A stretch of DNA of 64,000 nt from NCBI RefSeq assembly GCF_001468265.1, contig NZ_LNRZ01000008.1, forward strand, positions 156,588 to 220,587, read 5' to 3'. Position numbers and translations under genes: made by a program. The notes below the pieces were generated by a model. It was given only the letters and a program-made list of their open reading frames with translations, did not search any database and was not told where the DNA came from. Below, piece after piece: positions 11,841 through 20,631 of this stretch. The stretch's first letter is position 1, and the number at the start of each line of letters is the position of its first letter. The DNA comes from Sphingopyxis sp. H050. GTDB lineage: Bacteria > Pseudomonadota > Alphaproteobacteria > Sphingomonadales > Sphingomonadaceae.

Positions 11841-12619
11841 ACCTGCCGCTCTGCCGTCAACTTCTTGATTTCGGCAATCGCGCGCGCCGGGTTCAGACCC
11901 TTCGGGCAGGCGTTGGCGCAGTTCATGATCGTGTGGCAGCGATAGAGGCGGAAGGGATCTTCCAGCTCGTCGAGCCGCTCGCCGGTCATCTCGTCGCGGC
12001 TGTCGGCCAACCAACGATAGGCCTGGAGCAGGATCGCCGGGCCGAGGAACTTGTCGCTGTTCCACCAATAGCTGGGGCAGCTCGTCGAGCAGCAAGCGCA
12101 CAGAATGCATTCATAGAGGCCGTCGAGCTTTTCGCGCTCGGCAGGCGACTGGAGCCGCTCCTTGCCGCTCGGCGTCGTCGTCTTGGTCTTCAGCCAAGGC
12201 TCGATCGACGCATATTGCGCATAGAAATGAGTGAAGTCTGGGACGAGATCCTTGATGACTTCCATATGCGGGAGCGGGGTGATCTGGATGTCGCCCTTCA
12301 GGTCCTCGATCGCGGTCGTGCAGGCCAGACCGTTCTTGCCGTTCATGTTCATCGAACAGCTGCCGCAAATGCCTTCGCGGCACGAGCGGCGGAAAGTCAG
12401 CGTCGAGTCCTGCTCGCTCTTCATCTTGATCAGCGCATCGAGCACCATCGGGCCGCACTTGTCGAGGTCGATCTCGAACGTATCGAAATGCGGGTTTTCG
12501 CGCTTGTCGGGGTCGTAGCGATAGACCTTGAATTTCCTGACGTTGGTCGCGCCCTCGGCCTTGTGGACCTCGCCGCCCTTTTTCGGACGGCTGTTCTTGG
12601 GCAGACGAAATTCGGCCAT
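11837..12619 (-). CDS. sdhB: Succinate dehydrogenase iron-sulfur subunit
   Basis: This 260-residue subunit of complex II passes electrons from the flavoprotein SdhA to quinone. The 2Fe-2S cysteines are in [13 protein letters not shown] and the later LACT. The 4Fe-4S and 3Fe-4S ligands are in [17 protein letters not shown] and [17 protein letters not shown]. Length is normal. It is first in a minus-strand operon, and the DNA upstream holds a divergent flippase gene instead of sdhA, so the other subunits must be encoded elsewhere. Confidence 0.98.
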   Translation of the reverse strand: MAEFRLPKNSRPKKGGEVHKAEGATNVRKFKVYRYDPDKRENPHFDTFEIDLDKCGPMVLDALIKMKSEQDSTLTFRRSCREGICGSCSMNMNGKNGLACTTAIEDLKGDIQITPLPHMEVIKDLVPDFTHFYAQYASIEPWLKTKTTTPSGKERLQSPAEREKLDGLYECILCACCSTSCPSYWWNSDKFLGPAILLQAYRWLADSRDEMTGERLDELEDPFRLYRCHTIMNCANACPKGLNPARAIAEIKKLTAERQV

Positions 12620-12744
12620 GTCTCTGGCTCCCTTGATGCAGTCGCGGTCGGACTAGACCCGATTGAAAGAGTCGACAAGAGGTTGATGCTGCAAAAGCGA
12701 AAGCCGCTGGCGGCTTGTCGGACAAGCCGCTAGGGGCGCGAAAC

Positions 12745-14274
12745 ATGAGCGAAGACACCGCCCAGCCCGCCGTCACCAGCCGCAGCGTCGCGAAGGGGCT
12801 CGGCACGACCGTGCTGGCGCGGCTCGGCGCGGTGGTCGAGATCGTTGCGCAGCCGCTCTATGTGCTGATGTTCGGGCTCGCGGGCTATGGCCTCTATGCC
12901 GTGCTCTGGGCGACGATCAACCTGCTCGAAAATATCTTCGACCTCGGCATGACCAGCGCAATGCAGCGCACGGTGCCGCAGTCGGCGAGCGACGCCGAGG
13001 CCGCGGCGGCGCTGCGGACCGCGATGCTCTTCGGGGTCGGGCCGTGCCTGATCGTCGCGGCATTGATCGCAATCTTCGCCGCCGATCTGGCGCCCTTCCT
13101 CAACGTCGCCGAAAAGGACCGGCCGCTCGTCGTGCCGGCGATCCAGCTCTTCGTCTGGGCTTTGCCGCTCTGGGCCTTTGTCGAAATCGCGACCTCGGCG
13201 ATGCGCGCGCGCATGGTGTTCGGCGCCGAAATCCGACTGCGCATCGTCTGGGAACAGATCATGCGGCTCGTCTTTGCGGGACTTTTCTTTGCGGGCGGCT
13301 GGGGGCTCAAGGGACTGTTCACCGCGCATATCTGCTCACTGGCGATCACCGCGATCCTCTGCGTCCGCCTGCTCACCCGTTACTACAACTTCGCCGATCT
13401 GTGGCGCGGCGGGCGCGGCAGCGAGGTTGAGCGCAACACATTCTGGGCCGGCCTGTCGATCCTGCCCTCGAACATCATCGCGCGGCTGTTTGGCGATGCG
13501 CCTGCGCTGATCCTGAACCTGCTGCTCCCCGGTGCGGCGGGCGCAGCGGCGGCGGCGCTGTTCACGATCGCGCGCAAGCTGTCGAGCGTCGTCCAGCTCG
13601 TTCGCATCGCCTTCGTCTATGTCCTAGCGCCCTTGGCGGCGAGCGCCGAGCGCGAGGATCGCGCGCAGGTCGCTGACATCTATGCCTATGCGACACGGCT
13701 GATCTCGGCGATCGCCCTCCCGCTCGCTGCCGTGCTCGCGGCGGGCAGCTCGTCGCTGCTCAGCCTGTTCGGCGCGCAGGCGCATATCGCGCAGGGTGCG
13801 GTGATCATCCTCCTCTTCGCGCGCGCGCTCGAAGCCGTACTCGGTATCTCGCAGCCGGTGCTGCAGGTCGTCGCGGCGTTCCGCCACCAGCTCACCGCGG
13901 CGATCTTCGGCGTCATCGTGGCGCTCGGATCGGGCTGGCTGATCCTGGGCCATGTGGACGAGCTCACGGGCGTGACGCTCGCCATGTCAGTCGGGCTCGT
14001 CGTGATGGCGGGGATCCCGATGGTGCAGCTGGCGGCCAACGAGCGCCTTCATCCGTTCGACCATCAGTTCCCGAAAGTCGCGCTCCGCGGGGTGCTGATC
14101 ACGCTCGTCGCCGGCGCACTCGCGCTGCTCGTCAGCCGCCTGCCGGATCCGGTCGCGCTGCCGCTGATCGTCGCCATCGCGGTTGCAGCGATCTGGTCGT
14201 CACTGCGCTTTGCGCTGCCCCGCGCGGACCGCGCATCGCTCGGCAAGACGGGCCGGAAACTGAGGCTCATCTAA
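12745..14274 (+). CDS. Polysaccharide/lipid-linked oligosaccharide flippase-like membrane protein
   Basis: This 509-residue protein has about a dozen to fourteen hydrophobic segments, an N-terminal Arg/Lys-rich patch and the layout of the MOP (Wzx/MATE-like) exporters that move lipid-linked sugars across the inner membrane. An early GLAGYGLYAVLWATINLLENI resembles Wzx helix 1-2. I use ATG 12745, because the frame is open to a TTG at 12715 but nothing supports that start. It is divergent from sdhB, and the next genes in the same direction are a methyltransferase and a kinase-like protein. The cargo cannot be identified. Confidence 0.8.
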   Translation: MSEDTAQPAVTSRSVAKGLGTTVLARLGAVVEIVAQPLYVLMFGLAGYGLYAVLWATINLLENIFDLGMTSAMQRTVPQSASDAEAAAALRTAMLFGVGPCLIVAALIAIFAADLAPFLNVAEKDRPLVVPAIQLFVWALPLWAFVEIATSAMRARMVFGAEIRLRIVWEQIMRLVFAGLFFAGGWGLKGLFTAHICSLAITAILCVRLLTRYYNFADLWRGGRGSEVERNTFWAGLSILPSNIIARLFGDAPALILNLLLPGAAGAAAAALFTIARKLSSVVQLVRIAFVYVLAPLAASAEREDRAQVADIYAYATRLISAIALPLAAVLAAGSSSLLSLFGAQAHIAQGAVIILLFARALEAVLGISQPVLQVVAAFRHQLTAAIFGVIVALGSGWLILGHVDELTGVTLAMSVGLVVMAGIPMVQLAANERLHPFDHQFPKVALRGVLITLVAGALALLVSRLPDPVALPLIVAIAVAAIWSSLRFALPRADRASLGKTGRKLRLI

Positions 14275-14281
14275 TCCTCCT

Positions 14282-14358
14282 TTCGTCATGCCGGACTTGA
14301 TCCGGCATCCATTGCCGCCGCGCTTGCAGGGGCCCCGAATCAAGTCCGGGGCGACGAA
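14282..14358. repeat. Imperfect inverted repeat after the flippase gene
   Basis: TTCGTCATGCCGGACTTGAT near 14282 is mirrored by ATCAAGTCCGGGGCGACGAA ending at 14358, about 24 bases per arm. The left arm also contains its own CCGGACTTGATCCGG hairpin. This resembles the dispersed intergenic repeats elsewhere in the window (47.4, 50.6 and 55.6 kb), where CGTCATGC/CGTCATCC also begins the element. Confidence 0.65.
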
Positions 14359-14446
14359 GATGGGTTGGGTCTTAATTTAGCCGCAAAGTCTGTTAGAGAC
14401 GTCGCCACTTAATTCGCCGCACCTGCGGCCAACAGGCGGATCCCAT

Positions 14447-15187
14447 ATGTATCAGCAAGAACTCGCCCGGAGCGGCAAGCGCCTCTTTTTCATTCGCGGC
14501 ACCTATATCTACATCACCATCGCGATCTCGGTCCTGATTGCCTGGTGCAGCAAGGACTGGGGTCCGTTCCAGACGGCCTTCGGCGATTGCGCGTGGTTCT
14601 GGCTGTCGCTCGGCGTCGCGAGCGCCGGCGCGATCATCCGCATCTTCACCAGCGGTTGGGCCGCGCTCGGCACTTCGGGCCGCGCCAAGGTCGCCGCCGA
14701 GGCCAGCGAACTCAACACCACCGGCCCCTACAGCCTGGTGCGCAACCCGCTCTACGTGGGCCGCATCCTCAATTTCACCGGCCTTGCGATGCTGTCGGGC
14801 AGCTGGGTGTTCGGCGCGATCGTGTTCCTGCTCGCGATCCTCATTTACGAGCGCATCTCGATCTATGAGGAAGAGTTCCTGCGCGAGAAATTCGGCGCGG
14901 CACACGCCGAATGGGCGAAGGACGTCCCCGCGCTGCTCCCGCGGCTGCACGGCTGGGTGAAGCCCAAATACCCCTTCTGGTGGAAGCGCATGATCTGGCG
15001 CGAGCAGAACAAGCTGTTCCTGCTTGCGACGACCGTATTCCTGACCTGGTTCGCGCGCCTCGACTTTAACTTCGACGTGCTGACGCCGCAGCAGTGGACC
15101 TGGGTTTATGCCTATGGCGCGCTCGTCGTCGTCCGCTTCATCATCGGCGGGCTGAAGATGGTCGGCTTCTTCAAGGAACTGAGCTGA
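14447..15187 (+). CDS. Isoprenylcysteine carboxyl methyltransferase-like (ICMT/PEMT) membrane protein
   Basis: This 246-residue membrane protein carries the hallmark of the ICMT/phospholipid methyltransferase family, GPYSLVRNPLYVGRIL, followed by a hydrophobic hairpin and the EEEFLREKFGAAHAEW segment that completes the S-adenosylmethionine site. It has about six hydrophobic segments. Bacterial members methylate lipids or unknown small molecules in the membrane. It lies between the flippase and a P-loop kinase-like gene in the same direction, four bases from the latter, which suggests a shared function in building a modified lipid or glycan. Confidence 0.85.
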   Translation: MYQQELARSGKRLFFIRGTYIYITIAISVLIAWCSKDWGPFQTAFGDCAWFWLSLGVASAGAIIRIFTSGWAALGTSGRAKVAAEASELNTTGPYSLVRNPLYVGRILNFTGLAMLSGSWVFGAIVFLLAILIYERISIYEEEFLREKFGAAHAEWAKDVPALLPRLHGWVKPKYPFWWKRMIWREQNKLFLLATTVFLTWFARLDFNFDVLTPQQWTWVYAYGALVVVRFIIGGLKMVGFFKELS

Positions 15188-15191
15188 CGAA

Positions 15192-15911
15192 ATGGGGGAG
15201 CAAAAGGCTCCCCCCGGCGAGCGCGGGGGGCGGCTCGCTCCCCTGATCGCAGTGGTCGGAAGCGACGGGTCGGGCAAGTCGACCCTGTCGGCGGATCTGC
15301 TCGCGCATGTCCGGCAAACGCGCAAGGCCGAAAGCGGCTATCTCGGCCTCGGCTCGGGCGAGCAAGGGCGGCGCATCGGCCGCTGGCCGATCATCGGCCC
15401 GCCGCTGCACCGCTTCCTCGACGGCATCGCCGACAAGCTCCGCGAACCGGACGAACCGATTCCCGGCACGCTCGCGGCGCGCTACGCTCTCAACAAATCG
15501 AAGAAGCGTCGCGCCAAGTTCGAAAGCCTGCTGGACGCGCGGTGCGCCGGCATCACCATCGTCACCGACCGCTACCCGCAGATCGACGTGCCCGGCCTCC
15601 ACGACGGCCCGATCCTCGCCGGCCGCGCGACCAATGCGCGTCTTGCCGCGATGCAGGCCGAAGAGCGCGCGCTCTATGCCGAGATGGCGGCCTATGTTCC
15701 GACGCTGGTGATCCGCCTGCACGTCGACGTCGACACGGTGATGGCGCGCAAGCCCGACCACGACCGCGCGCTGATCACCCGCAAGGTCGAGACGGTGCCG
15801 CAGCTCGCGTTCAACGGCGCCCCGATCATCGATATCGACGCGACGATTCCCTATGCGGACGAACTGGCGCTCGCGGTCGCGGCGGTGGATCGGGCGCTGG
15901 CGGAAGCCTGA
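15192..15911 (+). CDS. Thymidylate-kinase-like P-loop protein
   Basis: This 239-residue protein has an early Walker A loop, GSDGSGKST, a TDRYPQIDVPG segment resembling the DRY/DRW region of thymidylate kinases, and a Lys/Arg-rich lid region. It is unlikely to be the housekeeping tmk, because an extra N-terminal stretch and the absence of the usual TREPGG loop set it apart. Kinases of this divergent group often sit in surface-glycan loci, but their substrate is not established. It begins four bases after the methyltransferase gene and ends against a convergent repeat. Confidence 0.75.
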   Translation: MGEQKAPPGERGGRLAPLIAVVGSDGSGKSTLSADLLAHVRQTRKAESGYLGLGSGEQGRRIGRWPIIGPPLHRFLDGIADKLREPDEPIPGTLAARYALNKSKKRRAKFESLLDARCAGITIVTDRYPQIDVPGLHDGPILAGRATNARLAAMQAEERALYAEMAAYVPTLVIRLHVDVDTVMARKPDHDRALITRKVETVPQLAFNGAPIIDIDATIPYADELALAVAAVDRALAEA

Positions 15912-15921
15912 CACCCAAACT

Positions 15922-16006
15922 CCGTTCGTGCTGAGCTTGTCGAAGCACCGTTCTTCATTCTTCCAGCGTTTGAAGAACGGCCCTTCGACAAGCTCAGGGC
16001 GAACGG
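15922..16006. repeat. Long inverted repeat between convergent genes
   Basis: Arms of about 35 bases (15922-15956 and 15972-16006) are close reverse complements: CCGTTCGTGCTGAGCTTGTC on the left and GACAAGCTCAGGGCGAACGG on the right, with inner CCGTTCTTC/GAAGAACGG ends. It lies exactly between the ends of two convergent genes and probably serves as a bidirectional transcript end. Confidence 0.8.
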
Positions 16007-16008
16007 GC

Positions 16009-16773
16009 TCAAGAGCGCGCCGCCATAATCTTCTCGATCAGCACGATGTCGACGGGCTTGTCGGCATCGATGCACGCCTCGCCCTCCGACATCGGCACCA
16101 CCTTCGCCTTGAGCCCGAAGCGCAGCCCTGCGCGCGCAACCCCCTGCTGGATCGTGAACAGACGCAGCAAGGCGCCCAGCAGCAACCACGGCCCGAACGC
16201 CGCGATGATCTTCAGCCCCTTCTTGCGGTCGCGCTCGATGCGTCCCCAGAAGTCGAGCAAAGGCAGCACGCGCCGCCCCCGCAACCGGAACATGTTGGCG
16301 CCCGACCACCAGCCGCCGCGGAATTTGAGCCAGGTCCGCTTCGACTCCGGATAGCGCGCCAGCAGCACATCCCGCTCGACCATCGCCACAGCGACGTCGC
16401 TCTGCTCGGCACTCGCGAGGAATTCGGCGATCATCGAGGGGGTGAGCAGCACATTATCGGCAGTCGTCACCAACACCGGCGCATCGCTTTCGGGAAGCGC
16501 CGCGGCGAGCGAACTGCTGATCCCCCGCCCCGACTCCGCGAAATGCAGGTCGGCGATTCCGGTCAACATGGGCTCGGCCGCCAGTTCGGTGCTGTTCTGC
16601 GCCAGCACCGTAATCGGCCCGACCAGCGGCGAGGCGCGCAGCGCCCGCACGACGTGGACGAGCATCGGCTGACCCGCAACGGGCAATAGCGCCTTGGTCG
16701 ATACGCCGGTGCCGCTGAGCAGGGGGTCCGGGCCGGGGCGGCTGCCGGCCATTACGATCGCCGGGGTCGTCAT
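16009..16773 (-). CDS. NTP transferase (MobA-like/sugar nucleotidyltransferase)
   Basis: The 254-residue protein opens TPAIVMAGSRPG and then has STKALLPVAGQPMLVHVV, the nucleotide-binding start of the GT-A nucleotidyltransferase fold (usual pattern LAGG-x-S-x-R...K). A TTADNVLLT segment supplies the metal-binding Asp. The Gly-rich loop is shortened (AGSRPGPD), so it is a divergent member. It would transfer CMP, GMP or a similar group to a phosphorylated sugar, alcohol or cofactor. The stop of the upstream esterase overlaps its ATG (ATGA). A role in activating a lipid head group or glycan precursor fits the neighbours but is inference. Confidence 0.78.
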   Translation of the reverse strand: MTTPAIVMAGSRPGPDPLLSGTGVSTKALLPVAGQPMLVHVVRALRASPLVGPITVLAQNSTELAAEPMLTGIADLHFAESGRGISSSLAAALPESDAPVLVTTADNVLLTPSMIAEFLASAEQSDVAVAMVERDVLLARYPESKRTWLKFRGGWWSGANMFRLRGRRVLPLLDFWGRIERDRKKGLKIIAAFGPWLLLGALLRLFTIQQGVARAGLRFGLKAKVVPMSEGEACIDADKPVDIVLIEKIMAARS

Positions 16774-17720
16774 GGGGCCGGAGTCACGCGGCGAGCAGTC
16801 GCGACGCGCAGGAAATCGGTCATCTCGGCAAGGACGGGTCCCTTGTACGACAAGGGCCCGGTCAGCGCCATGATCACATCATTGTGGCTGAGTCCGTCAT
16901 AGGTTCGCAGCGTCGCCGCGCCTCCGGCCTTCTCGATCGCCGCAGCGAGCCGCTGGCTGTTGCCCACACGCACGACGGTGTCGGCGGTGCCGTGACCCAG
17001 CCAAAGCGGCGGCGCATCGGCGCGCACGAAGCTGATCGGCTGCGTTTTCTCGATCGGCCGAATATCGCCCATCGCGACATCGGCGCGTCCGCCCTTTTCG
17101 AACGGCACGAAGTCATACGGCCCGGCGAGCGCCGCCACGCCGCGAATTGCCGAGGTGTCGCTCCCCGCCCCCTTCATCCATTGCGGATCGAGCGCCAGCA
17201 TCACGGCGTTATAGGCTCCGGCCGAGTGGCCCGACAGTGCGATGCGGTCGGGATCGCCGCCATAATTGGCGATATGCGCATCGGTCCATGCGACTGCAGC
17301 GGCGCTATCCTCCAGAAAGTCCGGCCAATGCCCCTCGGGCACGAGGCGATAGTCGGGAATCACGACGATGAAGCCCTGCTTCGCGAAGGCGCGGCCCGCA
17401 AACCCATAATCGTCGCGCGCGCCGCTGTACCAGCCGCCGCCGTAAAGAAAGACGATCACCGGCAGTCTGTCGGTCTTTTTCGTGCCGGTAGGCACCCAGA
17501 TATTGAGCTTGTTGCGCTCGCCCGCACCATAGGACTGCCCTGCCACCTGCAACGTCGCACCATCGCCATCGCCGAGCAGCCGGTCGCCGAGGTTAAGCGA
17601 CTTGGCGCCCCCCGCCACGATCATCCGCGTTCCGCCGCCGAACAGGAGGATCAGCAGGATCGCCACGACAATGAATTTGATCAAACGCCGTCCTTTGGCT
17701 TTGGGCTCCGTCATAAGCAT
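16770..17720 (-). CDS. Membrane-anchored alpha/beta hydrolase (carboxylesterase type)
   Basis: This 316-residue protein has an N-terminal signal anchor (residues about 14-30, rich in Ile/Val/Leu) followed by an esterase domain. The oxyanion loop is YGGGWYSG, the nucleophile elbow is GHSAG, and a late GLSHND segment supplies the catalytic histidine. This is the pattern of kynurenine-formamidase/BD-FAE-like or lipase-type hydrolases facing the periplasm. It is the first gene of a two-gene minus-strand unit with the nucleotidyltransferase (4-base overlap). Substrate unknown. Confidence 0.85.
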   Translation of the reverse strand: MLMTEPKAKGRRLIKFIVVAILLILLFGGGTRMIVAGGAKSLNLGDRLLGDGDGATLQVAGQSYGAGERNKLNIWVPTGTKKTDRLPVIVFLYGGGWYSGARDDYGFAGRAFAKQGFIVVIPDYRLVPEGHWPDFLEDSAAAVAWTDAHIANYGGDPDRIALSGHSAGAYNAVMLALDPQWMKGAGSDTSAIRGVAALAGPYDFVPFEKGGRADVAMGDIRPIEKTQPISFVRADAPPLWLGHGTADTVVRVGNSQRLAAAIEKAGGAATLRTYDGLSHNDVIMALTGPLSYKGPVLAEMTDFLRVATARRVTPAP

Positions 17721-17788
17721 CGCGCCCTACAGGGCGGCGCGGCGGCGAACAAGCGCCACCTTTTGGCCGCTCGTGCGTAGGACAGCCG

Positions 17789-18619
17789 ATGACCAGCCCC
17801 TTTGCCCGCCCCGCGCTGCTCTGTAATGTCCAGAGCGGCAGCCACGATCCCGCGATCCGCACCGCGATCGAGGAGGCGTGCCGCAGCGCAGGCGCGCCGC
17901 TCGCGGCGACCTTCGAACTGCCCGAAGGCGACGTGCCGGACGCGCCAAAGCTTCGCGATCAGGAGGTCGATCTGTTGCTCGTCTGGACCGGGGACGGGAC
18001 GATCAACGCCGCGGCGCGATCGGCGGCGGGCTGGGACGGCGCGCTCTTGCCGCTGCCCGGTGGTACGCTCAACCTGCTGTCGAAAGCGCTTCACGGCGAC
18101 CGCGCCGTGCCCGACATTCTGGCTGATACGCTTGCGGGCAAGGGACGCCGCCGGCCGATCCCGACCATCCGCTCGGCAGACGGCGAGGCGTTCATCACGA
18201 TCGTTGCAGGGCCGGCGACGCGCTGGGCCGAGGTCCGCGAGACGATGCGCCAGGATGGCCTGCTCGAAGCGGCGGGCACAGCGCCCGAAGCACTCGACGC
18301 GATGATGAACGCCCCCGGCGTGCGCGTCGCAGGGCATGGCAAAGCCTATCCGGCGGTCATCCTGACTCCCACCGAGGCGGGCGTGCGCGCCGACGGGATC
18401 CTGACCGAGGGCACGATCGACGTGCTGCGCCACGGGCTCGCCTGGCTCGGCGGCGATTTCCGCGACGGACCGAACGAGGCGATCACGCAGGGCGAGACGA
18501 TCATCCTCGAAAGCGACGCCCCGATCAGCCTCGAATATGACGGCGAGCTTGCCGACACCGCGTCGCCCGCGCGCTTTGCCCTCGGCGCCAGCGCGGTCGA
18601 TTTCGTCGCCACCGCATGA
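17789..18619 (+). CDS. Diacylglycerol/lipid kinase-like protein
   Basis: The 276-residue protein shows the DAGK catalytic-domain signature: TGDGTINAAAR (the GGDGT loop) at about 67-77, followed by LPGGTLNLLSKAL, the second conserved loop. These proteins (YegS/BmrU/sphingosine-kinase-like) phosphorylate diacylglycerol, ceramide or related lipids at the membrane face. In a sphingolipid-containing group a ceramide or sphingoid substrate is possible, but this is inference. The stop overlaps the start of the downstream phosphoesterase, so the two are coupled. Confidence 0.87.
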   Translation: MTSPFARPALLCNVQSGSHDPAIRTAIEEACRSAGAPLAATFELPEGDVPDAPKLRDQEVDLLLVWTGDGTINAAARSAAGWDGALLPLPGGTLNLLSKALHGDRAVPDILADTLAGKGRRRPIPTIRSADGEAFITIVAGPATRWAEVRETMRQDGLLEAAGTAPEALDAMMNAPGVRVAGHGKAYPAVILTPTEAGVRADGILTEGTIDVLRHGLAWLGGDFRDGPNEAITQGETIILESDAPISLEYDGELADTASPARFALGASAVDFVATA

Positions 18620-19464
18620 TGCGCCTTTTCCATATCAGCGACCTGCATTTCGGGCTGGAGGATCGCCGCGCGCTCGCCTGGTTCGCCGAATGCGTCCGCG
18701 TCGAGCGCCCCGCCGCGGTGCTGATCACCGGCGATTTGACGATGCGCGCGCGGTCCCGCGAGTTCGCCGCCGCGTGCGACTGGATCGGCGCGCTCGACGT
18801 GCCGGTGACGGTCGAGGTCGGCAACCACGACCTGCCCTATTTCAACCCGCTGGCGCGCTTCTTGTGGCCCTATGCACGGATCCGCGGCATCGAACGGCTC
18901 GTCGAGCGCGAACTCGACCTCGCCGGGGTCGTGGTCGTCCCGCTCAAGACCACCACCCGCGCCCAATGGCGACTCGACTGGTCGAAGGGCTGGGTAACGC
19001 CAAGCGCGCTCGACAAGACGCTCGCGGCGATCGACGCGCTCCCCGCGGGTACAGCCGCGCTCGTGACGGCGCATCATCCGCTGGTAGAGGCTGGCACCAA
19101 GGGCCGCGCGCTTACGCGCGGCGGCGAACGTGCGCTCACCGAGCTTGCGCAGCGCGGCGTTGCGGCAGTGCTCACCGGACATGTCCACGACGCCTTCGAT
19201 TTGGTGAAGGAGACCGTCGCCGGGCCGATCCGCATGATCGGCGCGGGAACGCTGTCGCAGCGCATCCGATCGACCCCGCCGAGCTTCAACGAACTGACGA
19301 TAGAGGGCGGGACGATCGAGGTTCGCGTCCGTAACCTTGAGCATGTCCCGACCCCCGACATGCAGATCGACGATGTGCCCCCCGACGCGCTGCCGCCGCG
19401 CGCGCCGGACGAGCCAGTGGCCCCTGTCGGTGCCGTGCCGCCGGTCGATCCTCCCGTGCATTGA
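18616..19464 (+). CDS. Metallophosphoesterase
   Basis: The 282-residue calcineurin-like phosphoesterase has all metal-site motifs in order: SDLHF near the start, ITGDLT, VGNHD, TAHHP and TGHVHD. Its C-terminal 35 residues are Pro/Asp-rich and probably unstructured. Substrates in the family range from nucleotides and cyclic nucleotides to phospholipids such as UDP-diacylglucosamine, and none can be chosen from sequence. Start ATG 18616 overlaps the stop of the lipid-kinase gene (ATGATG), which suggests that lipid phosphorylation and phosphate removal are produced together. Confidence 0.88.
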   Translation: MMRLFHISDLHFGLEDRRALAWFAECVRVERPAAVLITGDLTMRARSREFAAACDWIGALDVPVTVEVGNHDLPYFNPLARFLWPYARIRGIERLVERELDLAGVVVVPLKTTTRAQWRLDWSKGWVTPSALDKTLAAIDALPAGTAALVTAHHPLVEAGTKGRALTRGGERALTELAQRGVAAVLTGHVHDAFDLVKETVAGPIRMIGAGTLSQRIRSTPPSFNELTIEGGTIEVRVRNLEHVPTPDMQIDDVPPDALPPRAPDEPVAPVGAVPPVDPPVH

Positions 19465-19516
19465 CGCACGCGTCCATCCCGTTAGGTTGCAACAAAAAAC
19501 GGGATGAGAGAGAGCG

Positions 19517-20608
19517 ATGCTGACCAAGGGCGACGATTTTCCGTTGCATCAGACCAGCGAACCGATCGCGTTCGCCGGGACCGACCGCAACTTCTACGAC
19601 CGCTATTTCTTCAACGGCTACACCGCCGACGGCTCTATCTTCTTCGCCGCAGCGATGGGATTCTATCCGCAGCTCGGGATCGTCGATGCCAGCTTCTGCG
19701 TGATCGTCGGTGGTGTGCAGCATAACCTTCGCGCCAGCCGCCGCTCGGGCGGCGAGCGGCTGGACCTGTCGGTCGGACCGATCACGGTGAGGATCGATGC
19801 GCCGCTGGAGATTGTCACGCTCCGCATCGCGGCGAACGATGGTCCGCTGACCGCCGAGCTGACCTTCACCGGCCGCCATTTCCCGATCGAAGAGCCGCGC
19901 TTCATCCGCCGCAACGGCACGCGGCTGTTCATGGATTATACGCGCATGACGCAAAACGGCCGTTGGTCTGGCTGGCTGGCGGTCGATGGCCAGCGGGTCG
20001 ACGCAGACCCGGGCTGGACCGGAACGCGCGACCGCAGTTGGGGAGTCCGCCCCGTCGGCGCAAGCGAACCGCAGCCGCCGCCAGAGGGCAATTTCAACCA
20101 GTTCTTTTGGCTCTGGACGCCGTGCAATTTCGGCGACTGCTCGCTCTTCTTCCACAGCAACGACGACGGCGCGGGCAATCCGTGGAACCGGCGCGCGGTG
20201 ATCGTCCGCGATGGCGGGACCGAGCAGCATTTTGACGCTGCGACCTTTGGCGCCGAATGGCAGCCGGGATCGCGCCGGATCGCGACGATGACCGCTGACC
20301 TCGGCAGTGGCCGCTCGCTGACGCTGGCGCCTACCAGCCCCGTCTTTGCAATGAGCGGGCTTGGTTATACGCATCCGCTGTGGGGCCACGGACTCGACCA
20401 TGGTCCCGAGCTTGCCGTCGCGCACGATCGGCTTGCCGAGGCCGACCGCAGCTGGGGCAATCCGCTTGCCATGCACATCCAGGCGCTGGTGACTGCGGAG
20501 CTGACCGATGGTGGCAGTACGCACCGCGGCGTCGGCGTGCTCGAACAATTGTTCGTTGGCCCCCATACTCCGACCGGCCTGACCGGCCTGATGGATCCCG
20601 CGTCTTGA
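19517..20608 (+). CDS. Unrecognised protein, possibly a CrtC/AttH-like beta-barrel
   Basis: I do not recognise this 363-residue protein with certainty. It has no signal peptide or membrane segment, starts MLTKGDDFPLHQTSEPI, and is rich in Trp, Phe and Gly with many short beta-strand-like stretches (WSGWLAVDG, NQFFWLWTPCNF, DRSWGVRP). The combination DRSWGVRP plus NQFFWLW recalls hydroxyneurosporene-synthase/AttH-type double lipocalin proteins found in many sphingomonads and actinobacteria, but I cannot confirm this. GAGAGAG precedes the start. It is coupled to the following APH-type kinase gene. Confidence 0.6.
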   Translation: MLTKGDDFPLHQTSEPIAFAGTDRNFYDRYFFNGYTADGSIFFAAAMGFYPQLGIVDASFCVIVGGVQHNLRASRRSGGERLDLSVGPITVRIDAPLEIVTLRIAANDGPLTAELTFTGRHFPIEEPRFIRRNGTRLFMDYTRMTQNGRWSGWLAVDGQRVDADPGWTGTRDRSWGVRPVGASEPQPPPEGNFNQFFWLWTPCNFGDCSLFFHSNDDGAGNPWNRRAVIVRDGGTEQHFDAATFGAEWQPGSRRIATMTADLGSGRSLTLAPTSPVFAMSGLGYTHPLWGHGLDHGPELAVAHDRLAEADRSWGNPLAMHIQALVTAELTDGGSTHRGVGVLEQLFVGPHTPTGLTGLMDPAS

Positions 20609-20631
20609 ACTTTCCCACCGCGCCCGGGGCG

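Noticed and set aside
11841..12110. N-terminal extension of the thioesterase gene to 12110
   Set aside because: Those codons are a shadow of sdhB. The family sequence begins at the GTG overlapping the sdhB stop.
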